From: Halocafeteria seosinensis
Lineage: Eukaryota > Sar > Bigyra > Bicosoecida
Reading direction: 5' to 3'
Length of the DNA stretch: 64,000 bases
Assembly: GCA_001687465.1 (NCBI GenBank)
Contig: LVLI01000172.1
Span: 267,438 to 331,437 of the forward strand
This document shows, one piece after another, positions 53,142 to 64,000 of the stretch; the first letter of the stretch is position 1, and every line of letters begins with the position of its first letter. A model generated the notes under the pieces. That model worked only from the letters and a program-made list of their open reading frames with translations. It did not search any database and was not told where the DNA came from. The translations under genes were made by a program, and so were the position numbers.

Positions 53142-55102
53142 GCCGTGTACTCGGATAATGGGGCCTCCAAAGTATAAACAGGAAGCCGTCGTTAAACTAA
53201 CTCAAATGACGATGATAATGCCTTTCTCTCGTTCCACAGCGCTAGCAATGGGCTGATTCATTTCCGTATGTATGTTAACCAGAAACAAACAAACGCATAC
53301 AAAAATGCTCTCTTTCTGCATGCGTGTGCGTGTGTGTGTGTGACACGACACTAGACCCGGTATAAGGGCAATTTGGGGTTCACAGGACTCAAAGTTGCTT
53401 CAACCAACCAACCAACGCACGCTGGGTCACCCCCCCCTGCCTGGGTGTTGGTCCCGTTGTTTGTTTGCTTCCCCTGACTGGAGTCTCAAAGTCGGGTCTG
53501 GAATTGAGTGTATTCTGAAAGAAGCGAAAGATGATGACAACTTGTCAAAGCGAAACCATCGCTTTAACTAAGGGAAATCTCCTGGTTGTGGCCCCCAGCA
53601 ACTTTTTCTTGGTTGAGAACTTCAGCGTCAGGGGGTACTTAAGATGGTTCCTGGAAGGATGGACGCGTTTCCACTGACCATAGTCCAGATGCTAGAGAAT
53701 CTAGTAGAGATCCACCTGCAGTTGTTGAAAGCTCTATTGTACCGTATCCTATCGTAAAGAAGATGAAGCACAAGGAACAAGTGCACCTGCAACTGCCTTC
53801 CGCCGTCTCTTTGTGGTTGGGGCAACGTGGTGGCTGGTGACTTGACCACAGTGACGAATGGCTAATGCCAACGGCACCCTCAGGAAGCGCTAAGACGTCT
53901 CAAGCTATGAAACATGTTTTAAGCCTAAGAGGAACTTGCGCACAGAAGCCGAGAAACTGTTCTGGTCGTCAGCTACATGTATTTGGTTTTGCTGTGTGGT
54001 CCCTCAGCCAAGCGAACGACCTAACGACACAGCATAGTAGAGGGAAACAAAACCTGCATTCAACATGATCTGTTATGAAACTATCCGCGTTGACTTCATA
54101 CACAAACGTGCTTGGATGGAAGGCCCGAGGGTACGCAAACCCAGACCACGTTTCGCTGGCCGTGAGTGAGACGTTTGAAGGCGCAAAGAAGATTATTGAC
54201 TTAAGTGGTGCGGACGATTTTGAAGGGATGTTTAGAATTTAAGATGATGTCACGTTGATAGAGGAAGCTCCTTGCCTCGTAGCGTCTTTTTCAAGCATGG
54301 AAAAACTGCGGAGAGGACTGACTTTGTCGTCCAACCTTTTAGCGGTACATTCGTGCAGCTCTCTGGGATATCGAACGGAGAGAGGGCAGTTGAATGTGTG
54401 GCTGGGGCTGCGGGACCAGTGGTGGCCGTGAGATCAATATATCGAACTCACACTCTACAGGGATTATCTTAGGCCTAACACCGTCCGAACAGCAACACCT
54501 CGTTGTACTACTGTGTAACATGATCTGAGACAGCTACTAGCACTCCTGCCATTTCTAGGAAGCCAGTGAGCCGAATACCGAAGTTTTCCGCCTGCTCAAA
54601 GAGGGAAAAGGATGACATCTCTGGAGACCCAACAATTGCTACAAGGGGGTCCACTATCTCTCAACAATCGGGCACTAGTCACTCTCAAGACGGCTGACAA
54701 TACGAGTGTCCGTGCACATCACTTGCAGGTTCAAGTCCTTCAACAGCACAGGGTCTATATCATGGAAAATGCAAGCCATTAGGCATCCATTTTATTTTTA
54801 CAAGTTTCGTACTTTTCCCGATAATTTCATTTTGTGCCGCCACCACAAGTTGCCTGCAACTTTCTCGTCCGTGATGTGGCATCGGCCGAAACTTCCAAAC
54901 CTTGCTTCAGGTGAACGATTTGTTTGACGTGATGCGGGGGTGGCTTGACCTTTCGGCCCTTTGCAAAGCTTGATAGACTCTATAAAGCTAAAATATAAAT
55001 GAAATGAGCTTGAATTTCGTATATTCGTAACCTTGATTCATTCATAGCGGTAACAGTCATCTCGAAAACGTCCTGTGTCTCGTGTGTGGAATTGAAGAAA
55101 CC
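53142..55102. other. Long intergenic region with simple repeats and a possible relic
   Basis: Almost 2 kb between PP2A-A and WASH1. It holds a (GT)n tract near 53324-53342, a caaccaaccaacc tract near 53402 and a C-run near 53429. A 55-codon ATG frame at 54075-54242 (MKLSALTSYTNVLGWKARGY, ending DDFEGMFRI) reads like coding sequence, and short coding-like pieces occur nearby (53644-53757). This would fit a decayed mobile element or pseudogene, but I recognise no transposase, integrase or reverse-transcriptase motif. WASH1's promoter should lie in the last few hundred bases. Confidence 0.4.
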
Positions 55103-56889
55103 ATGGGACTCTACTCCATTCCTCGTAAGTGCAACTCAACTCGTTTCTCTATACACGTGCTCTGGATCAATCTAGTGTTGTATACCAACCACGTTGTCCG
55201 TATATTGCAGTGGTCACACAAGATGTGAGCGATTCGGATCTGCCCAGTTTACTGTTCAACTCGCTCCGTAAACTGGACCAAGTTAGCACGGATTTAGCGC
55301 AGCGCCTTCAGACCCGCACAAATGAAGAAAGAAATAAGATCCGAGACATCCGGAGGCGCACTCGGATTGCCAAAGCAAAGGTGGATCAGCTGCCCTCCTT
55401 CAAAGAGGCGATCAAAGTATACAGCTCTAGCAAATACCCAATGACGGATACTGCAGGTACACCAGCGAATGAATACATTATCATTATGCAAAACTGAACT
55501 GACTGTACTATGTTGTTGCTTACAGGTAATAGAAAAAACCAAACAGTTCTTCCACACTCTCAAAAGGCTTATCAAGAGGGTAAAGACGAAAGAGGAAAAG
55601 AACATGAACTCCTCATGATGCCCGCACTGACAAGTACCTCACAGGAGGACACGGCGAGTTATGCCAGACAGACGAAAAAAGCGTTCAGCTTATGGATGCG
55701 TTTGCGTCGTGAACAAGAGGCGAATTGGAAGGATAAAGACTTGGAGGGCGTCGGCAAAGTTCCTCAAGATGTGCGTTCTTGCACAAGCATGTTACTATTC
55801 AACACTGGCAAGAATCCTTACTCGGAGTATATGGAGACGACGGACAACCTCGTTCATGGAACTCAGTCGAGGAGGGTTTTGGATGCTCAGGAGGGGAAGG
55901 AAAGCTCATTGGCTGACGCCCCTGCTTCTTTGGTACATGGATCTGATGATCCTGACGTTGCGCCGTTGCAGTTTGCGTACAAGCCAGCAGTCAGGGACGT
56001 AGAGTTCTTCGAGCTTCCCTCCGATCTTATGTTACCAAATGTCGTAGATATTACAGGCGAAGGAGAAAATTTTGACGATGATGCTGAAGCAAGGAATTTG
56101 ATTCCTTCTGAGTTTCGAGCTCAACTGCCTGAAGTGCCGACAATTGAAGACTATATTCCTGCATCATCTAGGTCTCAATCGACTCCTACTTCACCGCAAA
56201 CCACTCATCCTCCAAGCTCCTCTGCTGGCGCTACAACAAATGCTTCCCCTCTGACCCCTCAAAACAATGAACCTCCACCCCCGCCAAGGAATGAACCACC
56301 TCCGCCTCCAAGAAACGAGCCTCCGCCACCGAGGAATGAACCGCGTCCCCCTGTTACCCAGAGCCAGCCTGCTACCTCGCCAAGCCAAATGCAGACGCCG
56401 CAAACCAATCAAAGTGGTAACTCGAATCAGCCCCAGTCAATGCAACAGTCTGAGCAGTCTGGATCCCCAGCACCCCAGTCTTCAGCGGCTTCTAGCCAAC
56501 AGCATGAGGAAGCTGGTGGTGGAGGCAGTCAAGCATCTCCAAGGAAGGTGGATGAATCACCCCCGCGCCCTTCTTTCTTGGACGACATAAAGAAAATGGA
56601 TGTAACAAAGTTGGGAAAAACTAAGAAAGCGACCACCCCACCGCTGCAACCTAAGAAGAAGGAACTGTCACAAGAAGAAGAGATAGCAGCAAAGTTTGAG
56701 GAACGCATGAAGCGTATACGTGGGGCTGTTAGCGGGGCGCCTAAGCAAGAGGATGAGAAGCCACCCCGAACCCTCACTCATGCAAAGACGGCACCAGCAG
56801 GTGGGGGCATGATGGGCGGTATTGCAGCGAAAGCGCAACAGTTTAAGGAAGAGGATGAAAGCGACGACGATTCCGATTCAGACGATTAA
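55103..56889 (+). CDS. WASH1: WASH complex subunit 1 (WASH1)
   Basis: Model: 55103-55124, 55211-55456, 55526-56889; 543 residues; introns 86 and 69 nt. The 22-nt first exon gives MGLYSIPL, matching the short N-terminal start of WASH1. The WASH homology domain follows: SLLFNSLRKLDQVSTDLAQR, IAKAKVDQLP, FKEAIKVYSSSKYP, and later TSMLLFNTGKNPYSEYM. A Pro-rich segment near 337-365 has repeated NEPPPPPR units. A WH2-like actin-binding motif (FLDDIKKMDVTKLGK, near 439) and a connector-like helix (IAAKFEERMKRIRGAVSG) come next. Role: activates the Arp2/3 complex on endosomes to drive sorting. The acidic C-terminus (EDESDDDSDSDD) lacks the Trp that normally contacts Arp2/3. The gene ends 40 bp from convergent MAD2. 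Confidence 0.9.
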
Positions 56890-56929
56890 CTGTCGTGTCG
56901 TTAATTTTCTTCTGATGGTCTATGAGCCT

Positions 56930-57872
56930 CTAGACATCTTCTTCACCCTCGCCGATATTCTTGTAGGCAACGCTAGCGTCCACTTTGTGTACCTTGGTAG
57001 TGAAGCTACGTAGCTTAACCTCTGTAGAGTCTTGAATGTACTTGGGGTCGCTTTCTTCCCAACTCCCTGGGACTTCGGCCTCCGAATCGGTATAGACGAG
57101 TAGATCAAATGAGCCTGCAATAATTAAAAAAAAACAAAAAACAAAACAAAATCGACAGTAGCCCCTAGCATTGGCACTTTCTCATGATGATGCGCACTTA
57201 CATGGTTCTTCTAAGAGAGGTAAAAACGTCACAGAGGCCGTAATTTGCCGAATAATTGCCTGTATCTCACCTTGTACTTCCTTTAAGGATTTCTCCCTGG
57301 CCTTTCTGCAAGAGCGGTATTCTCTATAGCAATATTATTCGCTGGAGCATCCTCGATTCCAAATGTAAACATACCCTCCTTCTGCTGTGCTTTTATCAGT
57401 ATCCACATTGAATACCCATCGTTCCAAGATTTCGCCAGATTCTGCTCCAGTGATGACAATTACCAGTTTCTTGATTTCTCCATGCATCAGCCACTCTGGG
57501 TCACAAGAGTGGATGTAGGTAAAAAAATAAAAATAAAAATAGCGGTGGTTGAATATCGACGCACTAAATGAACCACGTACGAGAGATTTGGGTAAGAACT
57601 TGCGAGAGGTAGGACTTCAAACCTTCGTCTTTGGTTACCAACATTGAGAGGCCATATTTGGGGACTGTACTGAAGGACTCTGGCGGATAGATCCCTCGTT
57701 GGTACAGGATACTGCATACACAGAGAGTACCAGCAGGAGTGTCCACTACACGCATACAGAGATGTGTGTATGTATGCACGTACCTATTAATGCTGAATCC
57801 AAAGAATTCAGTCACAATTTCCACTGAACCCTTGAGGGTGATTTCATTTTTCGCTGCCACGGCAGCCTGCAT
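56930..57872 (-). CDS. MAD2: MAD2 spindle assembly checkpoint protein (HORMA domain)
   Basis: Minus-strand model: 57784-57872, 57581-57711, 57375-57495, 57202-57305, 56930-57114; 209 residues, close to the usual ~205. Introns are 72, 85, 69 and 87 nt. Splicing restores the complete family pattern: NEITLKGSVEIVTEFFGFSI, ILYQRGIYPPESFSTVPKYG, LTQISQWLMHGEIKKLVIVI, ESGEILERWVFNVDTD, EIQAIIRQITASVTFLPLL, then CSFDLLVYTD and the safety-belt region WEESDPKYIQDSTEVKLRSF TTKVHKVD. Start MQAAVAAKNEITLK was chosen by alignment with known MAD2 N-termini. Role: unattached kinetochores convert MAD2 to the closed form, which binds CDC20 and inhibits the anaphase-promoting complex. Only fragments of it are visible as open frames, so naive gene callers may miss it. 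Confidence 0.95.
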
Positions 57873-58779
57873 CCATGCCACGAAACACACGCCCACATGT
57901 ATACACTTGATACTACTTTAGAACAGTAGTTAACGCATATTCAACGAATGCCTCGTCGTTCGTGGGGCAGACAAAGGCCCTTGGGTTGGAGAGGGCGTTA
58001 ACGGCAAATCATTCGACATGATATATACACACTAGCTGACCTCCTGTAGTCCATTCTCATCCTCGTCCATGGCACAGCAGTACGGATAGATACCGCACCG
58101 TGTGCGGTCCTCCTCTCTGAGGGACTGACTAGCGCGTAAACAGCGAGTATGTGAATGGGAAAGGCCTTACCATCGTGACGACAGTGGTCGATTTGGAATC
58201 CTACCAACAAATAAACCCAAGACAAGTGATTGGTACACACACCTGAACTGTCTATGGTGTCAGCTGGTTCAGCAATCCAATAAAGGTTTGCATATAATGA
58301 GTGCATACTATGCAGTCGAAATTGTGTAGTTAGATTGTTTGTGAAACTGGGACTTGCAGTCTTCACCGCTCTGCAGTCTACTTGGATCTCGACAGGTGGT
58401 GCCCACTTCAGTGGCTCCTAGCCATTGCAAATGGTTGAGTAGTGGTACGACTTCGACTCTACTCGCAGTATGCTATTGGGCGAAATGAGCTCCATTAAAT
58501 TGGATTTCGGATCCCGCAATCTTGTGCGGCTTCGAAGATTTCCGCGCTGGAATCCCATCGACGAAATTGGACGTCTCGAATAATTCGGGCGATGAGCTTC
58601 TGCGAATACAATGCCCTCTTTATAAACAGTTCTGAAGGAACAATTCCGTGAGAACTTGAAGACACTGCAGCTTCCGTTGTAGATATTCAAATGATCATGA
58701 GTGGTTCAAATCTATCGGCGATCTACAGACTGCAGTGCTCAAGTCCATTGGCTCTACAAAAGCCGACATGATGAGACTA
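57873..58779. other. Intergenic, no gene recognised
   Basis: About 900 bp between the MAD2 start and the end of the CCCH-Abitram gene (both minus). Two minus-strand frames (57998-58366, 58418-58690) are open but show no motif. A stretch near 58480-58600 reads on the minus strand as ARIIRDVQFRRWDSSAEIFE before a stop, which looks coding-like and may be a relic of a gene or element. Not assigned. Confidence 0.35.
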
Positions 58780-59695
58780 TCAGGATTCCATGCTTGCTAC
58801 GTCCGAGTTTTCATTCATATAGTGCTCAAAAGAAACCAGACGATCGTATAGTTTGTCGATTCCGACGAGTTTGGGCTCAATAAGGGCAAGATATCCCATC
58901 CCTTCCGACTGTAAACATAGAGATGAATAATTATGATCGACTATATTTCAACACAAACACTAGACTCTACACATATACGCCACTCACATGTATAGCACAC
59001 GCCTGGGGTGCACTCTCGAGTGTTGCATTCCATTCAATTAGCTTCCCGTCTACCATGAATGGAATACCGTACTCACTTCCATCCTCACAACGAATTCGAC
59101 ACATTTCTTGAGTATGTTTGACGGCAAGTCCATCCTTCTTCTTTTTGCCTGACACCGCTGACGAAATTGCTTGTTGAGTCGCCTCGGATGGCTTTACAGC
59201 GACCACAGTTTTGTTCTGAGCGAGCATGGGGTGTTTCCGGGCCAACCCTATCAAGCAGAGCTTATTAGAATGCTGGAACACATACACATCATTCCCCTGT
59301 ACGTCGCTACAATCTTTTCCAATCATCCGCGCATAGTATCGTTCGGTTAGACTCCCGAACCGCGTAACATGGTCTCCTTCTCCTGAAGCTGCTGCCATAG
59401 GAGCTCCTCGAAGTGTCACTGACTGGCTATTCCGAACGAGAGCTTTTTGATCCCCTATCGTCGTGGCTTTTCCATGCACCTTGCGTTCCCGAAGTTCCTG
59501 GGTCCCATGCGCAAATCGACATTTGTCTCCATGTTTGCAAGTTCCACTCCGTTCCCATTCGAAACAGACGGCGGTCTTCCGGTATTTGGCTTTGGGTCCC
59601 TCATTGGGCACCGAGCTACCAGTATGACTCGGTATCTCTGTACAATGGGAGCCACTCGTTGACTGAGAAGGATGGCTGGATTCCTTCCACGACAT
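58780..59695 (-). CDS. ABITRAM: Abitram (Simiate/FAM206) homologue with N-terminal CCCH zinc finger
   Basis: Minus-strand model: 58988-59695 and 58780-58908; 278 residues; one 79-nt phase-0 intron. A CCCH zinc finger lies at 44-63 (C44, C53, C59, H63; spacing C-x8-C-x5-C-x3-H). From about 105 the protein matches the Abitram family: SLTERYYARMIGKD, VYVFQHSNKLCLIGLARKHP, CRIRCEDGSEYGIP and VDGKLIEWNATL. The spliced second exon supplies the typical end, SEGMGYLALIEPKLVGIDKL. Animal Abitram is a small nuclear/actin-linked protein of ~180 residues without a zinc finger. The CCCH finger suggests RNA binding. That this is a single fused gene is directly visible, because the finger and most of the Abitram domain share one uninterrupted exon. 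Confidence 0.87.
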
Positions 59696-60152
59696 GGTAC
59701 TTCCCCAAAGCTGAAACGCTGATGCAGCGTTATGTAGTTGATGACGGCAATGCTATTTTCTATGGCATGTTCATTTTGCAAAAGACGACCTCAATACCCA
59801 GCTAAGATAAACCACCACTCTTCTATTCTTCCTTTATGTTTTGGAGCAAGCATTCTTTCGCACTGTGAACTTGGGTGTGAAGTGTTGGTAGTACTTGGGA
59901 CACAAGGTTTGTTACCCATAGCAGAAGGCTGAAGGAAGATCGGTCAGCAGGATTCAGACGGACCCTCATACATTTCAGGAGCGGGAGAGAATAGAATGAA
60001 TTTTCCCTATTGTGCTTTTCAGACTACACGTACTTAATGAAATTCTGGTAAGAAATTTCAGAGTTTCCATTTAGAGATGTGCCATTTAGGAGAGTTGTCC
60101 CCCTTTGAAATGACAAAGTTTACCTACTGGCTCGTCCAGATCCTAAGGATAG
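59696..60152. other. Intergenic, no gene recognised
   Basis: 457 bp between the start of the CCCH-Abitram gene and the end of the Zn2Cys6 gene, both minus. No coding signal beyond short chance frames. It should include the CCCH-Abitram promoter and the 3' UTR of the Zn2Cys6 gene. Confidence 0.4.
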
Positions 60153-62230
60153 TCATAAACGAAGTCCACGGCTATACGGATTGTTTTCCTGTTGTATCCT
60201 ACCATTCATAACCGGTATCCGCACGCCCGCACTAGCTACAGTTGAGGCCAAACGATCAAGAGGAGCGAATGCATCGCCAGCACCGACGGTTTGAAACTTC
60301 ACCATCAAATATTGGGGATCTTTTTCAATGGTATATCGGTTTCCACATACGGACACACCGGCTTCCCCAGAGGTGGCTGGGCCAGTAGAGTAATCGACGA
60401 TTTCGTAGAATCCGTTCAGCGCATCAAATACTGGGCGATCCTTCCGAGGAAAAGCGGCTTTGCCATCATGCGTCACGATGGGTTGCATTGGACTGATATA
60501 ATAGCCAATCTGGCTCAGTTTCTCGTCCGAAACTGCATTCCTTAACTTTCTGTATGTATCTGCCCAGACAGAGCTGAAGGAATCCAGCTCGACTGTCTCA
60601 CCAGTAAAGCGCGGCTGAGTATACCAGATCGTCCGGCTGACAGCACCCGCCTGGGAATGCCACTCGATCTCATTAGCAACGCATGCTTCGTATACTTGGA
60701 ACGTGTAGCGTTTCGGTCGACCATCGGTATCCACTTCTGCTGCTAAAGAGTCCACTGAAGGGTCACCGTCAGGGGAAGAGACATTCCTCAGGTAACGACC
60801 CCAGTACATTATGGTAGGCAAGCGATTATACCCTGCTTTCAAATAACCTTTGACTACTCTGCTCTCAACTTCATTGGGGGGGACCCAAGACATTTCCTTC
60901 GAGAGATACATGAGGCGTCGCATTCGATCCGAGTCCAGGCCAAACAGTTGACAGCACGGCTTGTTGAAAAACACACTAGTCAGCGAGAACGTTGAGGAAT
61001 CGTAAGTAATACGGCAGCAGGGGATGGGTGATGCACTCAGAGTTGTATACAAACACCGCTTTATGACTCCCATGGCCCTCCCCTCTTGCATGTCATCACC
61101 ATCGGCGATGTTGTGCCCACCTAGCTGGTTCAAAGAGGAGGCACTGCTAGCAGTACTAGTTCCTGGATCTGACGTAGAAAGAAACTGTTTCGGAGGCACG
61201 TTCACCGGAGACTCTTGCTGGATGCTGTCCTCTTTTGCAAAGAGATCTGAAGCAGCATCGCTGCTGTTGAGAAAGTCTTCTTGGGCAATATCTGTTGTTG
61301 GGAAGTTGGAATCACCGGCGAGACCGTCGGCTCCCAACGAAACATATGTGACATATGTCTGTAGTGGATTGTCCGGGGAAGAGCTATTGTAGGATTGCCC
61401 ATCGAAAGTGTAGTGAAGCCGCTCAGCCCCTAGGGAAAGTTCCTTTGTATAGTTGGTTGAAAGCACGTCATTCCAAACTTGATCAATATACTCCGAGCCA
61501 TTTAATTCATCGGGTGGAGTAATGCTGTCTATAGGAATGTCACCTGGTACTTGTAAAAAGTTCTGCGAAGTAGTGTAGCCTGAAGAGCTGCAATACCGTT
61601 CTGGGTTTTCGGAGAACGTTTCAGTAGGTGCGGAAGCATCTGGCATTGAGGCTACTGGTTGACTAAGGGTAGTGCTAGACACACTGCACTTTGGTGTGGA
61701 CCCAGCGTGAGACCAGACGGCCGCTTTCTTTACCTCCACTGCAGAACCAGTAGCCTGGGTGGTGCTGGTGTCGCTCCACTCACGTTTCTTCCCGTTGGCC
61801 TTTCCACTAGCCATCCGCTTTATTGCTCTTTCAGACCAGGGTACATCCTCACATTGCTCAGTCCTATTTCTCGCTGCACACCTCTGCAAATTCGCATAAC
61901 ACGCAATAAAAAAAAAGAAGGTCAAAGTTGAGGAGTGAACGTATGTTCCAAAGAAACCGAAACGCGACATTTATTCGACTGTACATACAGCACAAGGCCG
62001 CTGCCCATCACATCTTCGCTTAGCACGGGAGCATGGGGTGCAAGCTCGCTTGGCTGGCTCTCGTTGTCGGTTTGTCTGCAGCATGTGCAATGAAAAGAGG
62101 AGAGGGTGAACCCCTGACTTTTGGCTTGCTTCAAAAAGCCCAAAGAAACGAGTGGATATACCATTTCTTGGGACTTTGTATGACTTACCTTCCGTTTCTT
62201 ACCCGGTTTTTGGGTATTCATACCTTGCAT
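60153..62230 (-). CDS. Zn(II)2Cys6 transcription factor with PAS-like C-terminal region
   Basis: Minus-strand model: 62189-62230, 61989-62075, 60153-61883; 619 residues; introns 113 and 105 nt, GT-AG, phase 0. The binuclear zinc cluster is assembled only after splicing: C26, C29, C36, C42, C45 and C54, spacing C-x2-C-x6-C-x5-C-x2-C-x8-C, with the basic SRAKRR loop and the cis-Pro-type RPC. The 87-nt middle exon carries four of the six Cys. A Ser/Thr-rich region follows. From about 325 a folded region reads like a PAS domain: ASPIPCCRITYDSSTFSLTS, FFNKPCCQLFGLDSDRMRRL and IMYWGRYLRNVS. Role: sequence-specific DNA binding, probably with a sensory domain; ligand and targets unknown. Such factors are best known from fungi but occur in several algae and protists. 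Confidence 0.87.
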
Positions 62231-64000
62231 TAGGGTAGTTTAGTCCCACTCCAACCACGATTAAGTACTAAAGTTGCTTCTAAAGACACACTGCGGCTGA
62301 AAACGCCGTAAAACTACCTTGTGGAACTGGTCGTTCTACAAGCGACGGGGGCGTCGTACACACACCTACTACTAGAATAGAGAGGCGCACGGGATGATGC
62401 CACTACACTCGTCAAAACAGTCTCAGTCGGGGAGGATGTACAAACCGCGAGTAGGCAAATCTATTCCCCGTTGGAGCCCGACTTGCCCCTTCTAATCTTT
62501 CTGGAAAGGAGTGTTGCGACCAGAGGATCAACCAACACCCAAGTTGGGCCCCAACCAGTCTCGAGTGTTGAGGTGTCTTCAACTTACACCACCTCAAGCA
62601 TGGAGCATGTTGCAAAGTAGAAGAAATAAATAAAAAAAGAGCACATTTACATACTGAAAACATGTCGGAGAGGTGGTTGGTTTCGTATTTAGACGGCAAG
62701 TTTCGAATACCGGTATAGATGACACGGACTCCAGTTCTTGTTTTCCTCAATTTTCAGTGTCACCGGACGCCGACAGTGACTGTGGAACTACCTCGGCTTT
62801 AAGTGTGAGCGGACTTGACTCAAATATAAACTCCCTGTGCTATCTCCCCATAATGACATCTTGCAACCATAATCATGCACACAGTTGTAGTGGAAGTGAT
62901 CCGACCAGAAGTCACAACTTGACTCACAAGCGAAGTGGTAGAGGGACGAAAACCTATCCCATCTATGAACAATACTGCAGGTCCGTTGCCACAGGTTTTC
63001 TTCCATTCCCTAAATTCTTAACATGCGGATTCCTCTACTGTCCACTGAGAACGAAAGCCCACCACACTAGATAATTTAAGGAATCCAACGCACCTTGCAG
63101 GAGTGGTCCAAAATTATCCCCCTAACCTCTCATACACGTTCCTGCAACATTTGAACACATCACCAGACGGAACTTCAACAAAAATGGCGAGCATCCTCCT
63201 TTTTTCCGCCTCCTTCGGAGGCTCGCCCCGAGGGGTCGGCTCGTTCTCAGCGTCAGTTCGAGGCGCAATTGCCCTTGTAGCATGGGTCGCAAGTTCTGAT
63301 TCCACGCCTTGAAGAGATGATAGAGACAAATTTCCACTTCCACATCCAAAGCATCATAGGCATCTCCCAATTCGGAAGCGTACTGGCGGAGCCAGAAATC
63401 GGACAAAGTATCCCGGGATGCTCTCCGACAGTATCCCGGGATGCGCTGCCCCGAGTATCCCGGGATGCTCTGTCCGGGTATCCCGGGATGCTCTTTTTGG
63501 AATCGCCCCCCAAAAACATTTACAGTTGTATAACCTGGCTGGAATGTATCGTACAACCATACAAAGTATATGTACATGTAGTGTAATCAGATAGCTTGTA
63601 TTTCGGTACGTTTCAAGATGGGGTTCTTAATTATACATGAATGAGACGGCAATACGTGGGCGAAGATGAAGCTCGGAGCCGAGACAGCCTGGCGAGAAGG
63701 GCTCATATGCAATATGTAAGGTGCCAATCTCTGAAATATTTGGTGAATATGTCAGTACTTGTGTGTTTAACACATTGGAAAGCGCAGACTAGTTTGATTT
63801 CACTGGGGATACGATTCATTCTCTGGTTCCAGAGACTCTCCTCCTGTGAAGTCGAGAGCCATGAGAGAGACCCGGAAAACCCGGTCAGAAAGCACCATTA
63901 TCTTCGGATTGTTCGTGTAACAATCGGCTCCCACCCTTTTCCACTCATATGGGTATCGTATCATGCCTTCAGATGGATGCTAAATTAGCTGCTGTAGCTG
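62231..64000. other. Terminal region without a convincing gene
   Basis: About 1.8 kb upstream of the Zn2Cys6 gene. A plus-strand frame at 62673-63074 has natural-looking composition (NHNHAHSCSGSDPTRSHNL) but no ATG, and splicing to the nearby MSERWLVSYLDGKFRIP start fails on phase. The minus-strand frame 63122-63577 crosses the minisatellite. A gene reaching beyond the window edge is possible. Confidence 0.35.
63410..63489. repeat. Four-copy minisatellite built on the palindrome atcccgggat
   Basis: Exact copies of the 10-bp palindrome start at 63410, 63433, 63457 and 63480, spaced 23-24 bp. Each is followed by a related g(c/a)tg-type spacer. The spacing is not a multiple of three throughout, so the array is not a simple protein repeat. 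Confidence 0.93.

Noticed and set aside
54690-54770. tRNA-like B box (ggttcaagtcc)
   Set aside because: T-arm pairing is imperfect, and no A box, anticodon stem or acceptor stem can be folded around it.
62673-63074. Plus-strand frame preceded by a plausible start (MSERWLVSYLDG) and a 45-nt intron-like segment
   Set aside because: The splice phase does not match the frame; the in-phase product stops after about 31 residues.
63122-63577. Minus-strand frame containing repeated Ile-Pro-Gly-Tyr units
   Set aside because: The repeats come from a minisatellite with 23-24 bp spacing that shifts frame, so the peptide pattern is a by-product.

Overview
This window is nuclear DNA from a unicellular, gene-dense eukaryote. 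Most genes are single-exon or carry a few short GT-AG introns (57 to about 125 nt, a few of 200 to 310 nt). Convergent gene ends lie 40 to 130 bp apart, and one pair overlaps. There are no operons or bacterial features. An OFD1-type basal-body protein, a WASH1 protein and a DHCR7-type sterol reductase suggest a lineage with centrioles or flagella and its own sterol synthesis. A fungal-type Zn2Cys6 factor, cytosolic HSP101 and short introns fit several protist, algal or early fungal groups, and the sequence alone does not let me name one.

Layout. 0.3-10.8 kb: a coiled-coil protein, an OFD1 homologue, a small unknown protein and an LRR plus dual-specificity phosphatase fusion. 10.9-18.3 kb: HSP101/ClpB, a DWF5/DHCR7-like sterol reductase and a TPR protein. 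19.2-30.4 kb: two tandem giant paralogues, each with a shared N-terminal module, a long array of about 37-residue helical repeats, two transmembrane segments and a basic tail. 31.2-43.9 kb: a YkgJ-type Cys-cluster protein, a SAM-domain/SLC6 transporter fusion, an MA3-domain protein, an LRR protein, an MGME1-like nuclease and a VOC/glyoxalase-fold protein. 44.6-53.1 kb: a candidate 57-residue membrane protein, a coiled-coil protein, ER glucosidase I and the PP2A scaffold subunit. 55.1-62.2 kb: WASH1, MAD2, a CCCH-Abitram fusion and a Zn2Cys6 transcription factor. The last 1.8 kb has no convincing gene.

Most multi-exon models were assembled by hand by joining frames at GT-AG sites. Each model totals a multiple of three and, where the family is known, restores the family alignment (MAD2, PP2A-A, glucosidase I, SLC6, ClpB, WASH1, Abitram). 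Several exons, including the Zn2Cys6 cluster exon and most MAD2 exons, are too short to stand out as open frames.

The most unusual content is the giant tandem pair. They look like membrane-anchored, centrin-binding-like rods, and I know of no described family with this architecture. Their neighbourhood (OFD1, an SDS22-like LRR protein, several coiled-coil proteins) hints at a cytoskeletal or basal-body context, but linkage in a eukaryote is weak evidence for function.
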